Shown here piece after piece: positions 1 to 8,663 of a stretch of DNA of 64,000 nt (position 1 is the first letter of the stretch; every line of letters begins with the position of its first letter). The notes below the pieces were generated by a model, which saw nothing but the letters and a program-made list of their open reading frames with translations, was not told where the DNA came from and made no database searches. The position numbers and the translations under genes are program-made. The DNA lies in contig JADIYW010000008.1 of NCBI GenBank assembly GCA_016705125.1, positions 62,001 to 126,000 of the forward strand, in the 5' to 3' direction. This DNA comes from Bacteroidota bacterium. GTDB taxonomy: Bacteria; Bacteroidota; Bacteroidia; Chitinophagales; JADIYW01.

Positions 1-752
1 GTACCAGTTTCGTCATCAGTGCTCCACAAAGCATCATTTTCAGCACCAATTGGTTGCCATAATTTTTCATTTGCATAATCAGAAATTGATTTTCCAGATG
101 TGTTTTTGATAATAAATCCAAGAATTTGGGTGCAGCAACTTTGATAATCCCATAATTTTCCTCTACTCCCATCTTCTTTAAGGGACAATTTACCCATTAA
201 TTTCTTCAAATCTTTACCATAATAAGATTCAGCGGTGAGTGAAAAAATATTCCAATACGATTCTGACCATTTAAAATTTGCACTCATGGTTAAAACTTCT
301 TTTATGGTCAATTTTCCTGCCGGAACTTGAGTTAATTCTGGAACGTATTGTTTTACATCATCCTCAATCGATTTTATTTTTCCTTCTTCAATTAATTTGC
401 CAATTAATAAAGCATTTACTGTTTTTGCCATTGAAAAAGAACCTGAAATAGTCTCTTCTGTATAGTTTTCATCATATTTTTCATACTTTACCTTTCCATC
501 TTTTATAACTAAAAAAGCACATGTTTTTCTTTTTTTAAAAAAATCAAGAAGTTCTGATGATGGCTGCACAGTATTGTAAAGTGCATCGTTTGTCCAAGGA
601 ATTGGAGTTGCTGATTTATTTAAAGAATTAGATTTGAATAGCTTATAATCATCTACATTGGCAAAATTATGTACCAATCCTCTTTTTACGAATTTTGGAG
701 CTAAAATGTAAAACGCAAGAAGGGCTAAAATAAAAACAGCAAATTTTTTCAT
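1..752 (-). CDS. Serine hydrolase, beta-lactamase class C family (3' end outside window)
   Basis: About 250 residues are visible and no stop is reached before the window edge. The start ATG at 752 opens a short basic, hydrophobic N-terminus (MKKFAVFILALLAFYIL) that acts as a membrane anchor or signal peptide. The SxxK catalytic motif is seen as SFSMAKT, followed by a conserved LTIKEVLTMS segment and a YxN-like site reading WDYQSC. These fit the penicillin-binding/class C beta-lactamase fold, whose members are esterases, peptidases or carboxypeptidases. The substrate cannot be told. The next gene, hemE, lies on the same strand with a 64 bp gap and is probably independent. Confidence 0.85.
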   Translation of the reverse strand, partial: MKKFAVFILALLAFYILAPKFVKRGLVHNFANVDDYKLFKSNSLNKSATPIPWTNDALYNTVQPSSELLDFFKKRKTCAFLVIKDGKVKYEKYDENYTEETISGSFSMAKTVNALLIGKLIEEGKIKSIEDDVKQYVPELTQVPAGKLTIKEVLTMSANFKWSESYWNIFSLTAESYYGKDLKKLMGKLSLKEDGSRGKLWDYQSCCTQILGFIIKNTSGKSISDYANEKLWQPIGAENDALWSTDDETG

Positions 753-816
753 ATTTAATTTTCTATAAATGTATTAATTTTTGAATTTAATTTATAGCAA
801 AAAAATATTAGTCCAT

Positions 817-1848
817 TTAATTTTTAAAATTAAATTCCTTTATTGTATCTATATAGCATTTTACATTATCCGCCGAAATATCGGGATAAACGCCATGGCC
901 AAGATTAGCAATATGTCGTTGTGGGCCAAATGCCTCCAACATTTTAATGGTTTCTCTTCTTATGGTATCTTTATCGGCATACAATAAACAAGGATCTGCA
1001 TTCCCTTGAAGCGTTTTATTATTGCCATAAATTTGTCGAGCCGTTTTTATATCCATTGTCCAATCCATTCCGATAACACTTGCTTTGGTATTGGCAAAAT
1101 CTGGCAACATATAATGAGCATCTTTTGCAAATATTATAACAGGTACTTCAGTTATTGCATTACATATTTTTTGAATGGCTGGCAAAGCAAAAGTAGCATA
1201 TAAATCGTGTGACAAAACACCAGCCCATGAGTCAAAAACTTGAACAATATCAGCTCCTGCCTCTATCTGAGCTTTTAAATAATGAATGGTCGAAATAGTT
1301 ATTTTATCTATTAATTGGTGCGACAAAAGCGGTTGAGAATAAAGCATTTTTTTTGCTTTCGAGAATGTTTTTGAGCCACTTCCCTCCACCATATAGGCCA
1401 TAATCGTCCATGGTGCACCCGCAAATCCAATCAATGGAACTCTATCGTTAAGGGCACTTTTTGTCATTTTTATTGCATCCGTTACATAAGACAATTTTTC
1501 AGCCATATTGTCAGTGCTTAACTGGCTTAGATCTCCTTCATTTTGGATGGTTTTTGGAAAATAAGGTCCTTTTGCCTCAATCATCTCATAATCTAAGCCC
1601 ATTGCTTCAGGTATTACAAGAATATCTGAAAAAATAATGGCCGCATCCACACCCAAAATATCAACGGGCTGTAAAGTAACCTCACAAACCAGTTCTGGAC
1701 TTTTTACCATTTCCTTAAATCCTTTAACACTTGCTCTTACTGCCCTATATTCTGGCAATATTCTACCTGCTTGTCTCATGATCCAAACGGGCGTTCTTTC
1801 TACTTTTTCACCCCTTGCTGCTTTTAGTATTAAATCGTTTTTTAACAT
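817..1848 (-). CDS. hemE: Uroporphyrinogen decarboxylase
   Basis: HemE decarboxylates the four acetate side chains of uroporphyrinogen III to give coproporphyrinogen III in cytoplasmic heme synthesis. The 343-residue product has the family N-terminal signature (VWIMRQAGR, residues about 19-27), the GFAGAPWT block and the C-terminal NLGHGVYPD block, and is normal in length. The reading frame stays open 38 codons further upstream. I chose ATG 1848 because MLKNDLILKAARGE matches the usual HemE N-terminus and because a TAnnTTTG box sits 5 nt before it. The gene diverges from the FtsE-like gene. Confidence 0.97.
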   Translation of the reverse strand: MLKNDLILKAARGEKVERTPVWIMRQAGRILPEYRAVRASVKGFKEMVKSPELVCEVTLQPVDILGVDAAIIFSDILVIPEAMGLDYEMIEAKGPYFPKTIQNEGDLSQLSTDNMAEKLSYVTDAIKMTKSALNDRVPLIGFAGAPWTIMAYMVEGSGSKTFSKAKKMLYSQPLLSHQLIDKITISTIHYLKAQIEAGADIVQVFDSWAGVLSHDLYATFALPAIQKICNAITEVPVIIFAKDAHYMLPDFANTKASVIGMDWTMDIKTARQIYGNNKTLQGNADPCLLYADKDTIRRETIKMLEAFGPQRHIANLGHGVYPDISADNVKCYIDTIKEFNFKN

Positions 1849-1853
1849 GAGTG

Positions 1854-1861
1854 CAAAAATA
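1854..1861 (-). promoter_or_regulatory. Bacteroidota -7 box for hemE
   Basis: TATTTTTG on the minus strand matches TAnnTTTG exactly. Only 5 nt separate it from the hemE ATG, so transcription would start at or next to the start codon. No clear -33 TTG was found. Confidence 0.6.
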
Positions 1862-1917
1862 AGATGTTTTAAAGAAAAAAAATGGATTAGTTTTGTTTCG
1901 TATAGATAAAATAACGT

Positions 1918-2607
1918 ATGGACACACCAATTGTAGAGATTTGTAACGCAAATATTTACCAAAATAAAAATTTAGTGCTTTCGGATGTAAATCTTAGCGT
2001 TCAAAAGGGGCAGTTTATTTATTTAATAGGAAGAACAGGAAGTGGAAAAAGCAGTTTGCTCAAAACATTGTATGGAGATTTAGAATTGACTGAAGGAACA
2101 GGAAAAGTAGCTGGTTATGACCTTAGAAATTTAAAAAGAAATGATTTGCCATTTTTGAGAAGGAAAATAGGCATTGTTTTTCAGGATTTTCAACTTTTGG
2201 GTGATCGTTCCATATTTGAGAACTTAGAATTTGTTTTGCAAGCAACGGGCTGGAAAAACAAAATGGAACGAGAGGTAAAAATTATGGAGATGCTTGAATT
2301 AGTAGATTTGAAAACCAAGCACTTCAAATTTCCTTATCAACTTTCAGGTGGTGAGCAACAACGCGTTTCGGTGGCTCGAGCATTATTGAACAAACCCGAG
2401 CTAATTTTGGCAGATGAGCCAACTGGTAATTTGGACCCTCGAACATCAGACGATATTATGTCCTTACTTTTTAGTATTCATAAAGAAACCCAAGTGCCTA
2501 TTTTTATGGCAACACACAATTATAATTTAATTGAAAAATTTCCTGCTGAAATATATAAGTGTGTAGATGGCAAAATAGTTAAGGAAGAAGATTTGCTATT
2601 ATTTTAG
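1918..2607 (+). CDS. ftsE: FtsE-like cell-division ABC ATPase
   Basis: This 229-residue soluble ABC ATPase has Walker A GRTGSGKSS (residues 38-46), a signature LSGGEQQRV near 142 and Walker B LILADEPTGN near 161-170. Length and motifs match FtsE/LolD-type ATPases. FtsE drives FtsX to activate septal murein hydrolases, and FtsE encoded apart from ftsX is common in Bacteroidota. No ftsX lies in the window, so a LolD or MacB-like role cannot be excluded. Its last 29 bp overlap the convergent glycosyltransferase gene. Confidence 0.85.
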   Translation: MDTPIVEICNANIYQNKNLVLSDVNLSVQKGQFIYLIGRTGSGKSSLLKTLYGDLELTEGTGKVAGYDLRNLKRNDLPFLRRKIGIVFQDFQLLGDRSIFENLEFVLQATGWKNKMEREVKIMEMLELVDLKTKHFKFPYQLSGGEQQRVSVARALLNKPELILADEPTGNLDPRTSDDIMSLLFSIHKETQVPIFMATHNYNLIEKFPAEIYKCVDGKIVKEEDLLLF

Positions 2608-3691
2608 CATTTTCAATATTATTATATTTCTTATAAAGAATTGTTTCTCTTTTATTTAAATCAATTTCATTAAACTTTTGATTCATGAAATGATTTGTTT
2701 TTTCTACCCATTCCTCTGGCGAATTTGCTTCAATAAGCAGAGAAGAAAAAGCGGCTACTGAATTGGAGTTGCTAATTATAAAATTACCTAAAAATAAAGC
2801 ATTCAGCAATTTAATTTTTGCACCTGCATCAATTACAAAAGGCAAAAGATTTACACTAGCCGTTCCTATTAGTTCATTTAGCGTTTCATCACTTGGGTTT
2901 TCGATTAAAGAATAATTTGGAAATTGTTTAATTTTTTCTTTTAAAAGATAAGAGGGATTTCTACCTGTAAAACAAATCATTATATTCGTTTCTTTAAAAG
3001 TTTCAATTAGAAATAAGGCTGCTTGCTCATTTTCATTTACACTTAAATTGCCGTGATACAAACAAAATGGCTTAGTTTCATTATTTCTTCTAATGGTATC
3101 ATTTTTATGAAAACAGTTAAGTAAAATCGTTTTTTCAGGAAATCTAATATTATAATAGTATTGATCCTTACCCGAAATAGTTAATATTTTATCTGCCTTA
3201 GACAAAATACTTTCATAGGATTTAAGTTTTTTTAATTCCCAATTAAAATATTGCTTTTTGACAAAACTCTTCTCCCCCTTTAATAATCCCTTATAATATT
3301 GCCATTCAATATTATGCATTCTAACCATTTTGTACCTTTGATTCAATGCATTATTGTCTAAAAAAAAGCAAGAATGCAGACCCTCAAATAAAATAGGATG
3401 CCCATCTTTAAGGAGATTTTTAAGCAGTTCAGGATGGTTACGGGTAATTGAAATAAATGGTTTCGAACTAAATAATTTTGTTGGATTTAATTTTCTTTCA
3501 TAGTAATAAACGGCTTCACACAAACCATTTAAAATTTCTTGCTCTTCTCTTCCGTACTTGAAACAATGCAAAATAATCTTAATTCCAATGGCATGTAACG
3601 ATTTTATTTTGTAAAACACATCGATAACTCCTCCATAATTTGGCGGATAAGGCACATCGAAGGTGATAATATGTAGTTTTTTGTTGTTGAT
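2579..3691 (-). CDS. GT4-like glycosyltransferase
   Basis: The product has an N-terminal VPYPPNYGGV loop typical of GT-B glycosyltransferases and a C-terminal nucleotide-sugar half with CLYHGNLS, ICFTGRNPS and an acidic-glycine loop. The canonical fallback start is GTG 3655. The frame stays open up to ATC 3691, directly after a stop, and translation from there adds NNKKLHIITFD, the conserved first beta strand of the family. I therefore extended the gene to 3691, with AUC as a probable non-standard start. A TAATTTTT box lies 4 nt upstream. The donor and acceptor sugars are unknown, and no polysaccharide operon surrounds it. Confidence 0.8.
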   Translation of the reverse strand: MNNKKLHIITFDVPYPPNYGGVIDVFYKIKSLHAIGIKIILHCFKYGREEQEILNGLCEAVYYYERKLNPTKLFSSKPFISITRNHPELLKNLLKDGHPILFEGLHSCFFLDNNALNQRYKMVRMHNIEWQYYKGLLKGEKSFVKKQYFNWELKKLKSYESILSKADKILTISGKDQYYYNIRFPEKTILLNCFHKNDTIRRNNETKPFCLYHGNLSVNENEQAALFLIETFKETNIMICFTGRNPSYLLKEKIKQFPNYSLIENPSDETLNELIGTASVNLLPFVIDAGAKIKLLNALFLGNFIISNSNSVAAFSSLLIEANSPEEWVEKTNHFMNQKFNEIDLNKRETILYKKYNNIENAKIIANLLP

Positions 3692-3740
3692 TTAAAAAAA
3701 TTATTTAACAACTTAAATTAATACTAATACATAGTTTTTA

Positions 3741-5402
3741 TTACGACTTCATAGCAATTAAACCACCAACAACAAATAAAGGTACAAAACCCTGCCATGG
3801 AATGCCAGCTGCTGCCATAATTGCCCCACCTAATATGCAAAAACCACCAAATATGACGTGTTTTAAACTAACTAATTGATTTTTCTCCTTTTTCTCCATC
3901 ATTCCTTTCTCTAATTTTCTAAATCCTTCCATCAATACCATCGGACTTCGACTCAATACATCAAATAATTCAGGAGCGTTCAACAATTGACTTTTAAAGA
4001 AATCTATAGGATTTACCTCACTCAAAATGAATTTTCGAATATGCTTTTTAGATACTTTTGCAATGTTCAAATTTGGTAATATCACGTTTCCAACACCCTC
4101 AAATGTAACTATAGCTTTTACCATTAATACTAATTCTAATGGAAAATACAACCTATACTTAGCACCTAAAACAACAGATTCAAATATTAGTTGTCCAAGT
4201 GAGAAGTCTGAGAAATTTGGCGACCGCTGCCACCTGTTGGCCACCTGACAAAATTCACGTCTAAAACCTTCTAAATCACTGTCTTTAGTTGTTTTGGCAA
4301 CTAAAGATAAATACCTCGCCGATGCATTTGGATCGCCGCCAACCAAACTGCTATAATAATAAAGCATGTTTTTTCTTGTGTCTTCTTCAAACCTGCCCAC
4401 CATTCCCAAATCTATAAAACCACATTTTATATTATTCCCTTCTTTGAGAACAATTAAATTGCCTGGATGTAAATCCGCATGAAAAAAGCCATCACTATAC
4501 AACATTTGAATAATAGACATAACACCTAAATCAACTACTTTTTCCTTTTCTTCCTCACTAAGAATTTCGGCCAATTTAGCATCTGGTTTATAACCTTTGA
4601 AAAATTCCATCACAATCACATCCGAAGTAGAAAATTCTCTATACATTTTCGGAAATATTACATCTGGATGTTTAAGGAAATTAGCTGTAAACAATTCACC
4701 ATTCTCTACCTCCAACCTAAAATCCACTTCTCTATTGGTATACTCACAAAATTCAGAAAACATATTTTTCGGCTGTATTTGAGGTACAAACCATTCCATT
4801 ATAGAACCAATAAACCTAATTATCTTGCTATCTGTAACAATTAGCTCACGTGTACCTGGTTTCAACAATTTTATTACAACCATTTCCCCCGTTCTCAATA
4901 TTCCCTTATGGGCTTGTGCTATTGACGCCGAACCAAGTGGATGCTCATCAATGCTTTTAAAAATTTTGTGGTAAGGTTGCTTCCATTGTTCTTCAACTAT
5001 TTCAACAAATCTATCAAAAGGCAAAGCGGGCAGGGTGTCAAGCAATTTTTTTAGTTCTTCCGTAATATGTGGTGGTAAAATGTCTTCTCTCAAACTAAGT
5101 ATTTGACCCAACTTAATATAAGTAGCACCCAACATTTCCAAACGCCTTTTTAATTGAACTGCAAAAGTTTGGTTTACCAATTTTTTATTTAAAAACGGAT
5201 AATGAAACCACAAGAAAATTTTTAAAAAAGTATATCTAAATTTCTTTTTGGCCTTAATCTCTTTTCGATGGCGCAAAAAAGCAAATCCGCCACCTAATAA
5301 AAGACCAAGTAAATGTCTGTTTGTAACTAAAAAACGTTTAAATAATTTGTCGGGCTTTTTTTCAATATATTTTTCAAAAACTTTTTCTTGAAGTTGATCC
5401 AT
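3741..5402 (-). CDS. ABC1/UbiB-family atypical kinase
   Basis: This 553-residue membrane-associated protein has the family motifs in order: KLGQ (in YIKLGQILS), the alanine-rich nucleotide loop (GSASIAQAH), the lysine strand VVIKLLKP, HADLHPGN and FIDLGMVG. The last 35 residues form hydrophobic membrane segments. Relatives act as ATPases or kinases that support quinone biosynthesis; Bacteroidota usually make menaquinone, so the substrate is uncertain. ATG 5402 is preferred over the in-frame TTG at 5435 because that TTG lies inside a TTTTG promoter-like box. Confidence 0.88.
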   Translation of the reverse strand: MDQLQEKVFEKYIEKKPDKLFKRFLVTNRHLLGLLLGGGFAFLRHRKEIKAKKKFRYTFLKIFLWFHYPFLNKKLVNQTFAVQLKRRLEMLGATYIKLGQILSLREDILPPHITEELKKLLDTLPALPFDRFVEIVEEQWKQPYHKIFKSIDEHPLGSASIAQAHKGILRTGEMVVIKLLKPGTRELIVTDSKIIRFIGSIMEWFVPQIQPKNMFSEFCEYTNREVDFRLEVENGELFTANFLKHPDVIFPKMYREFSTSDVIVMEFFKGYKPDAKLAEILSEEEKEKVVDLGVMSIIQMLYSDGFFHADLHPGNLIVLKEGNNIKCGFIDLGMVGRFEEDTRKNMLYYYSSLVGGDPNASARYLSLVAKTTKDSDLEGFRREFCQVANRWQRSPNFSDFSLGQLIFESVVLGAKYRLYFPLELVLMVKAIVTFEGVGNVILPNLNIAKVSKKHIRKFILSEVNPIDFFKSQLLNAPELFDVLSRSPMVLMEGFRKLEKGMMEKKEKNQLVSLKHVIFGGFCILGGAIMAAAGIPWQGFVPLFVVGGLIAMKS

Positions 5403-5588
5403 GGTTAACTTTGGTTTATTAAGCGAATTTAGCAAAAGATTATCAAATTGGGCAAAAAAAATCGAAAGAGATTGAAATTGAATTAAAAAAAAACAGTAAA
5501 AATATTTTTAAAATCGCATTTAAAAAAAATAATACCAAATTTTGGTTAATTCTTGAACTAAAACATACCTAATTTGTTATAAAATGTA

Positions 5589-5596
5589 TATTTTTG
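5589..5596 (+). promoter_or_regulatory. Bacteroidota -7 box for the suf operon
   Basis: TATTTTTG matches TAnnTTTG exactly and lies 28 nt before the sufB ATG, giving a short 5' leader. It is the only good promoter seen before sufB. No obvious repressor operator was recognised. Confidence 0.6.
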
Positions 5597-5624
5597 CCCT
5601 TATTTAGATTTAGTATAAATAGCC

Positions 5625-7088
5625 ATGCCAGACGAAACTGAATTATTAGAGTCAATCACTTCTTCCGATTACAAATATGGTTTTGTAACTGATATTGAGC
5701 AAGAAATGGCTCCAATAGGTTTATCTGAAGACATAATTCGCTTTATTTCTGCCAAAAAAAATGAACCCGAATGGATGTTGGAATGGCGACTAAAGGCTTA
5801 TAAAGTTTGGTTAAAAATGGAAGAGCCTAGTTGGCAAAACGTGCATTATCCAAAAATAAATTTTCAAGATATCATCTATTATGCTGCGCACAAACCCAAA
5901 AAAGAAATCGATAGTTTGGATGACTTAGATCCAGAAATAAGGAAAACATTTGAAAAATTAGGTATTTCTATAGATGAGCAAAAAAGATTAGGTGGCGTAA
6001 AAGGTACTCCCAGTATTGCGATGGACGTGGTAATGGATAGTGTTTCCGTAAAAACTACTTTTCAAGAAGTATTAAAAGAAAAGGGCATCATTTTTTGTGC
6101 AATAAGTGAAGCAATACGTGAATATCCCGAATTGGTAAAACAATATATGGGTTCAGTGGTACCTACAAATGATAATTATTATGCTGCCCTAAATAGTGCT
6201 GTTTTTAGTGATGGCTCTTTTTGTTTTATACCAAAAGGTGTACGTTGCCCTATGGAATTGTCTACTTATTTTAGAATAAATGCAGCAAATACGGGTCAAT
6301 TTGAAAGAACATTACTCATTGCAGAAGAGGGAAGCTATGTAAGTTATTTGGAAGGTTGTACTGCTCCCATGAGAGACGAAAATCAATTGCATGCCGCAGT
6401 AGTTGAATTAATTGCTTTAGACAATGCTGAAATCAAGTATTCTACCGTTCAAAATTGGTACCCTGGAAATAAAGAAGGTGTAGGTGGGATTTATAATTTT
6501 GTAACAAAAAGAGGTATTTGTAAAGGAATTAGCTCCAAAATATCATGGACACAAGTGGAAACTGGATCGGCCATTACATGGAAATATCCAAGTTGTATTT
6601 TAGCAGGTGATAATTCAATAGGCGAATTTTATTCGGTAGCAGTAACTAATAATATGCAACAAGCCGATACTGGCACTAAAATGATTCATATTGGAAAAAA
6701 TACCAAAAGTAGAATTGTATCCAAAGGTATTTCGGCTGGAAAAAGCCATAACAGCTACCGTGGCTTAGTAAAGATTTATAAAAAAGCGGATAATGCCCGT
6801 AATTTTTCGCAATGTGACTCTTTGCTCATGGGCGATAAATGTGGTGCGCACACTTTTCCCTATATAGAAGTAAGTAATAAATCGGCTGTTGTAGAGCATG
6901 AAGCAACTACTTCAAAAATTGGAGAGGATATTTTATTTTATTTTCAACAAAGAGGCATCGACCAAGAAACTGCCGTTTCGATGATTGTAAATGGATATTG
7001 TAAAGAAATATTGAATAAATTACCAATGGAATTTGCAGTAGAAGCACAAAAATTATTGGCAATTAGTTTGGAAGGAAGTGTTGGGTAA
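5625..7088 (+). CDS. sufB: Fe-S cluster assembly protein SufB
   Basis: SufB forms the SufBC2D scaffold on which iron-sulfur clusters are built in the cytoplasm. The 487-residue protein is of normal length and carries SufB blocks such as FCFIPKGVRCP, YLEGCTAP and, near the end, EHEATTSKIGED. It is the first gene of a suf operon, but a HEPN/MNT pair (7250-7898) separates it from sufC. The 161 bp after its stop contain short TTAGCAAAT-type repeats and no gene. Confidence 0.97.
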   Translation: MPDETELLESITSSDYKYGFVTDIEQEMAPIGLSEDIIRFISAKKNEPEWMLEWRLKAYKVWLKMEEPSWQNVHYPKINFQDIIYYAAHKPKKEIDSLDDLDPEIRKTFEKLGISIDEQKRLGGVKGTPSIAMDVVMDSVSVKTTFQEVLKEKGIIFCAISEAIREYPELVKQYMGSVVPTNDNYYAALNSAVFSDGSFCFIPKGVRCPMELSTYFRINAANTGQFERTLLIAEEGSYVSYLEGCTAPMRDENQLHAAVVELIALDNAEIKYSTVQNWYPGNKEGVGGIYNFVTKRGICKGISSKISWTQVETGSAITWKYPSCILAGDNSIGEFYSVAVTNNMQQADTGTKMIHIGKNTKSRIVSKGISAGKSHNSYRGLVKIYKKADNARNFSQCDSLLMGDKCGAHTFPYIEVSNKSAVVEHEATTSKIGEDILFYFQQRGIDQETAVSMIVNGYCKEILNKLPMEFAVEAQKLLAISLEGSVG

Positions 7089-7249
7089 TATAATTAGCAA
7101 ATGTTTTAATTAGCAAATTAGCGAATGAAACAAAAAACCAGTTAACAATGAAAAAAATTATATTTAAATAGCATAAATTTATTTGAAATAAATAAAGATA
7201 AATACATATGTTAATTGATTACTAAAAATTTCCTATTATATAAAAAAAA

Positions 7250-7555
7250 ATGAATCCATTAATAAATGCAAATAATATTAAAATACAGAATGCTTGTAAA
7301 GATTTTTCTGTAGATAAACTATATGTATTTGGTTCATTTGCAAGAAATGAAAATACAAAGAATAGTGATATTGATTTTTTAGTTTCTTTTAAAGAAAGTA
7401 TTCCAACAAACTATTTTGACAATTTCTTTGATTTTCAATTTAAACTAGAAGAAATATTTAATAAAAAAGTAGATTTAATTTCAGAAAATACTTTAAAAAA
7501 TCCATATTTGATTAATAGTATCAACGCAGATAAAATTATAATTTATGGAAAATAA
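7250..7555 (+). CDS. MntA-like nucleotidyltransferase antitoxin
   Basis: This 101-residue minimal nucleotidyltransferase carries the GSx10DxD active site: GSFARNE near residues 28-34 and DIDFLV near 41-46. Proteins of this type (MNT domain) are the antitoxin half of HepT/MntA systems, in which MntA adds AMP to the HEPN RNase and silences it. The partner gene follows with an 11 bp overlap. The sequence is even richer in A/T codons than the flanking suf genes, which suggests acquisition. Its place inside the suf operon is unusual. Confidence 0.85.
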   Translation: MNPLINANNIKIQNACKDFSVDKLYVFGSFARNENTKNSDIDFLVSFKESIPTNYFDNFFDFQFKLEEIFNKKVDLISENTLKNPYLINSINADKIIIYGK

Positions 7556-7898
7556 TAAACAACTAAAATTGTTAACAGATATTTTAACTTCCATTGAAGA
7601 AATTGAATTATATGCTATTAAAGAAATTCATACAAATAAAAAAGAATTTTTATCAGTTCCTGCTCAACGATTAGCTGAAAGAAATTTGGAAATTATAGGT
7701 GAAGCAATTAATAATTTAATTAAAATGAACCCAAATATTAACATAAATGATAAAAGGAAAATCGTCAATCTGAGAAATAAATTAATTCACGATTATGATG
7801 GAGTTGATCCACAACTAATAATTCCAATTATTGATGAAAAGTTACAACTATTAAAAATAGAAATTTTAAATTTAATTGAAAAATACACAACAAATTAA
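7545..7898 (+). CDS. HepT-like HEPN RNase toxin (DUF86)
   Basis: The 117-residue all-helical protein carries the HEPN RNase motif Rx4HxY, seen as RNKLIHDY near residues 82-89, and the conserved ERNLEIIGEAI helix of DUF86/HepT. Known HepT toxins cleave RNA, including tRNA, unless AMPylated by MntA. It overlaps the MntA-like gene by 11 bp, and its stop lies 5 nt before the sufC start, so transcription must run through the toxin to reach sufC. The key motifs are intact and nothing suggests inactivation. Confidence 0.85.
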   Translation: MENNKQLKLLTDILTSIEEIELYAIKEIHTNKKEFLSVPAQRLAERNLEIIGEAINNLIKMNPNININDKRKIVNLRNKLIHDYDGVDPQLIIPIIDEKLQLLKIEILNLIEKYTTN

Positions 7899-7903
7899 AA
7901 AAA

Positions 7904-8662
7904 ATGTTAAAAATCAACAACTTACACGTTTCAATAGACAATAAAAAAATCCTTAATGGATTTTCATTAGAGGTAAATGCTGGTGAGGTACACGCAATAA
8001 TGGGTCCAAATGGAACAGGGAAAAGTACGCTAGCCAATATTTTAGCTGGGAAAGAAGGATATGAAATTGAAGAAGGTAGCATTACTTTTTTTGGTAATGA
8101 TTTATTAGAAATGCCACCACATGAACGTGCTTTGGCTGGTGTATTTTTGGCTTTTCAATACCCAATTGAAATTCCAGGCGTAAGTAATGCCAATTTCTTG
8201 AAAGCAGCTGTGAATGAAAAAAGAAAATATGAAGGTTTGGAGCTAATGCCTGCTAATGATTTGTTAAAAATGATGCGTGAAAAAATGGCTTTAGTAGAAA
8301 TGAAAAGCGATTTCATTTCTCGGTCAGTAAATGAAGGATTTAGTGGCGGTGAAAAAAAGAAAAACGAAATCTTTCAAATGGCTATGCTCGAACCAAAACT
8401 ATGCATTATGGACGAAACGGATTCTGGACTTGATATTGATGCACTCAGAGTGGTATCAAATGGTGTGAATTTGTTAAAAAATGAAAACAATGCATTTGTG
8501 GTAATCACCCACTATCAAAGGTTATTAGATTATATCATTCCAGATTTTGTACATGTAATGTATGGTGGAAAAATAGTGAAGTCGGGCGATAAAACCCTAG
8601 CTTATGAATTGGAAGAAAAAGGATACGATTGGATAAAAGCCGAATTAGAACCAGCAATTTAA
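7904..8662 (+). CDS. sufC: Fe-S assembly ATPase SufC
   Basis: SufC is the ABC-type ATPase that drives conformational change in the SufB-SufD scaffold. The 252-residue protein shows Walker A GPNGTGKST (34-42), the SufC signature GFSGGEKKKNE near 145 and Walker B CIMDETDSGLD near 166-176. The D in DETDSGLD is characteristic of SufC as opposed to transporter ATPases. It is followed 1 bp later by sufD and preceded 5 bp earlier by the HepT-like gene. Confidence 0.97.
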   Translation: MLKINNLHVSIDNKKILNGFSLEVNAGEVHAIMGPNGTGKSTLANILAGKEGYEIEEGSITFFGNDLLEMPPHERALAGVFLAFQYPIEIPGVSNANFLKAAVNEKRKYEGLELMPANDLLKMMREKMALVEMKSDFISRSVNEGFSGGEKKKNEIFQMAMLEPKLCIMDETDSGLDIDALRVVSNGVNLLKNENNAFVVITHYQRLLDYIIPDFVHVMYGGKIVKSGDKTLAYELEEKGYDWIKAELEPAI

Positions 8663-8663
8663 A

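Noticed and set aside
5403..5435. Longer start for the UbiB-family gene at TTG 5435
   Set aside because: The TTG lies within a promoter-like TTTTG box, and ATG 5402 gives the usual N-terminus.
7089..7249. TTAGCAAAT repeats before the HEPN/MNT pair as an attachment site
   Set aside because: No second copy was found after HepT, and similar short repeats occur in other spacers.
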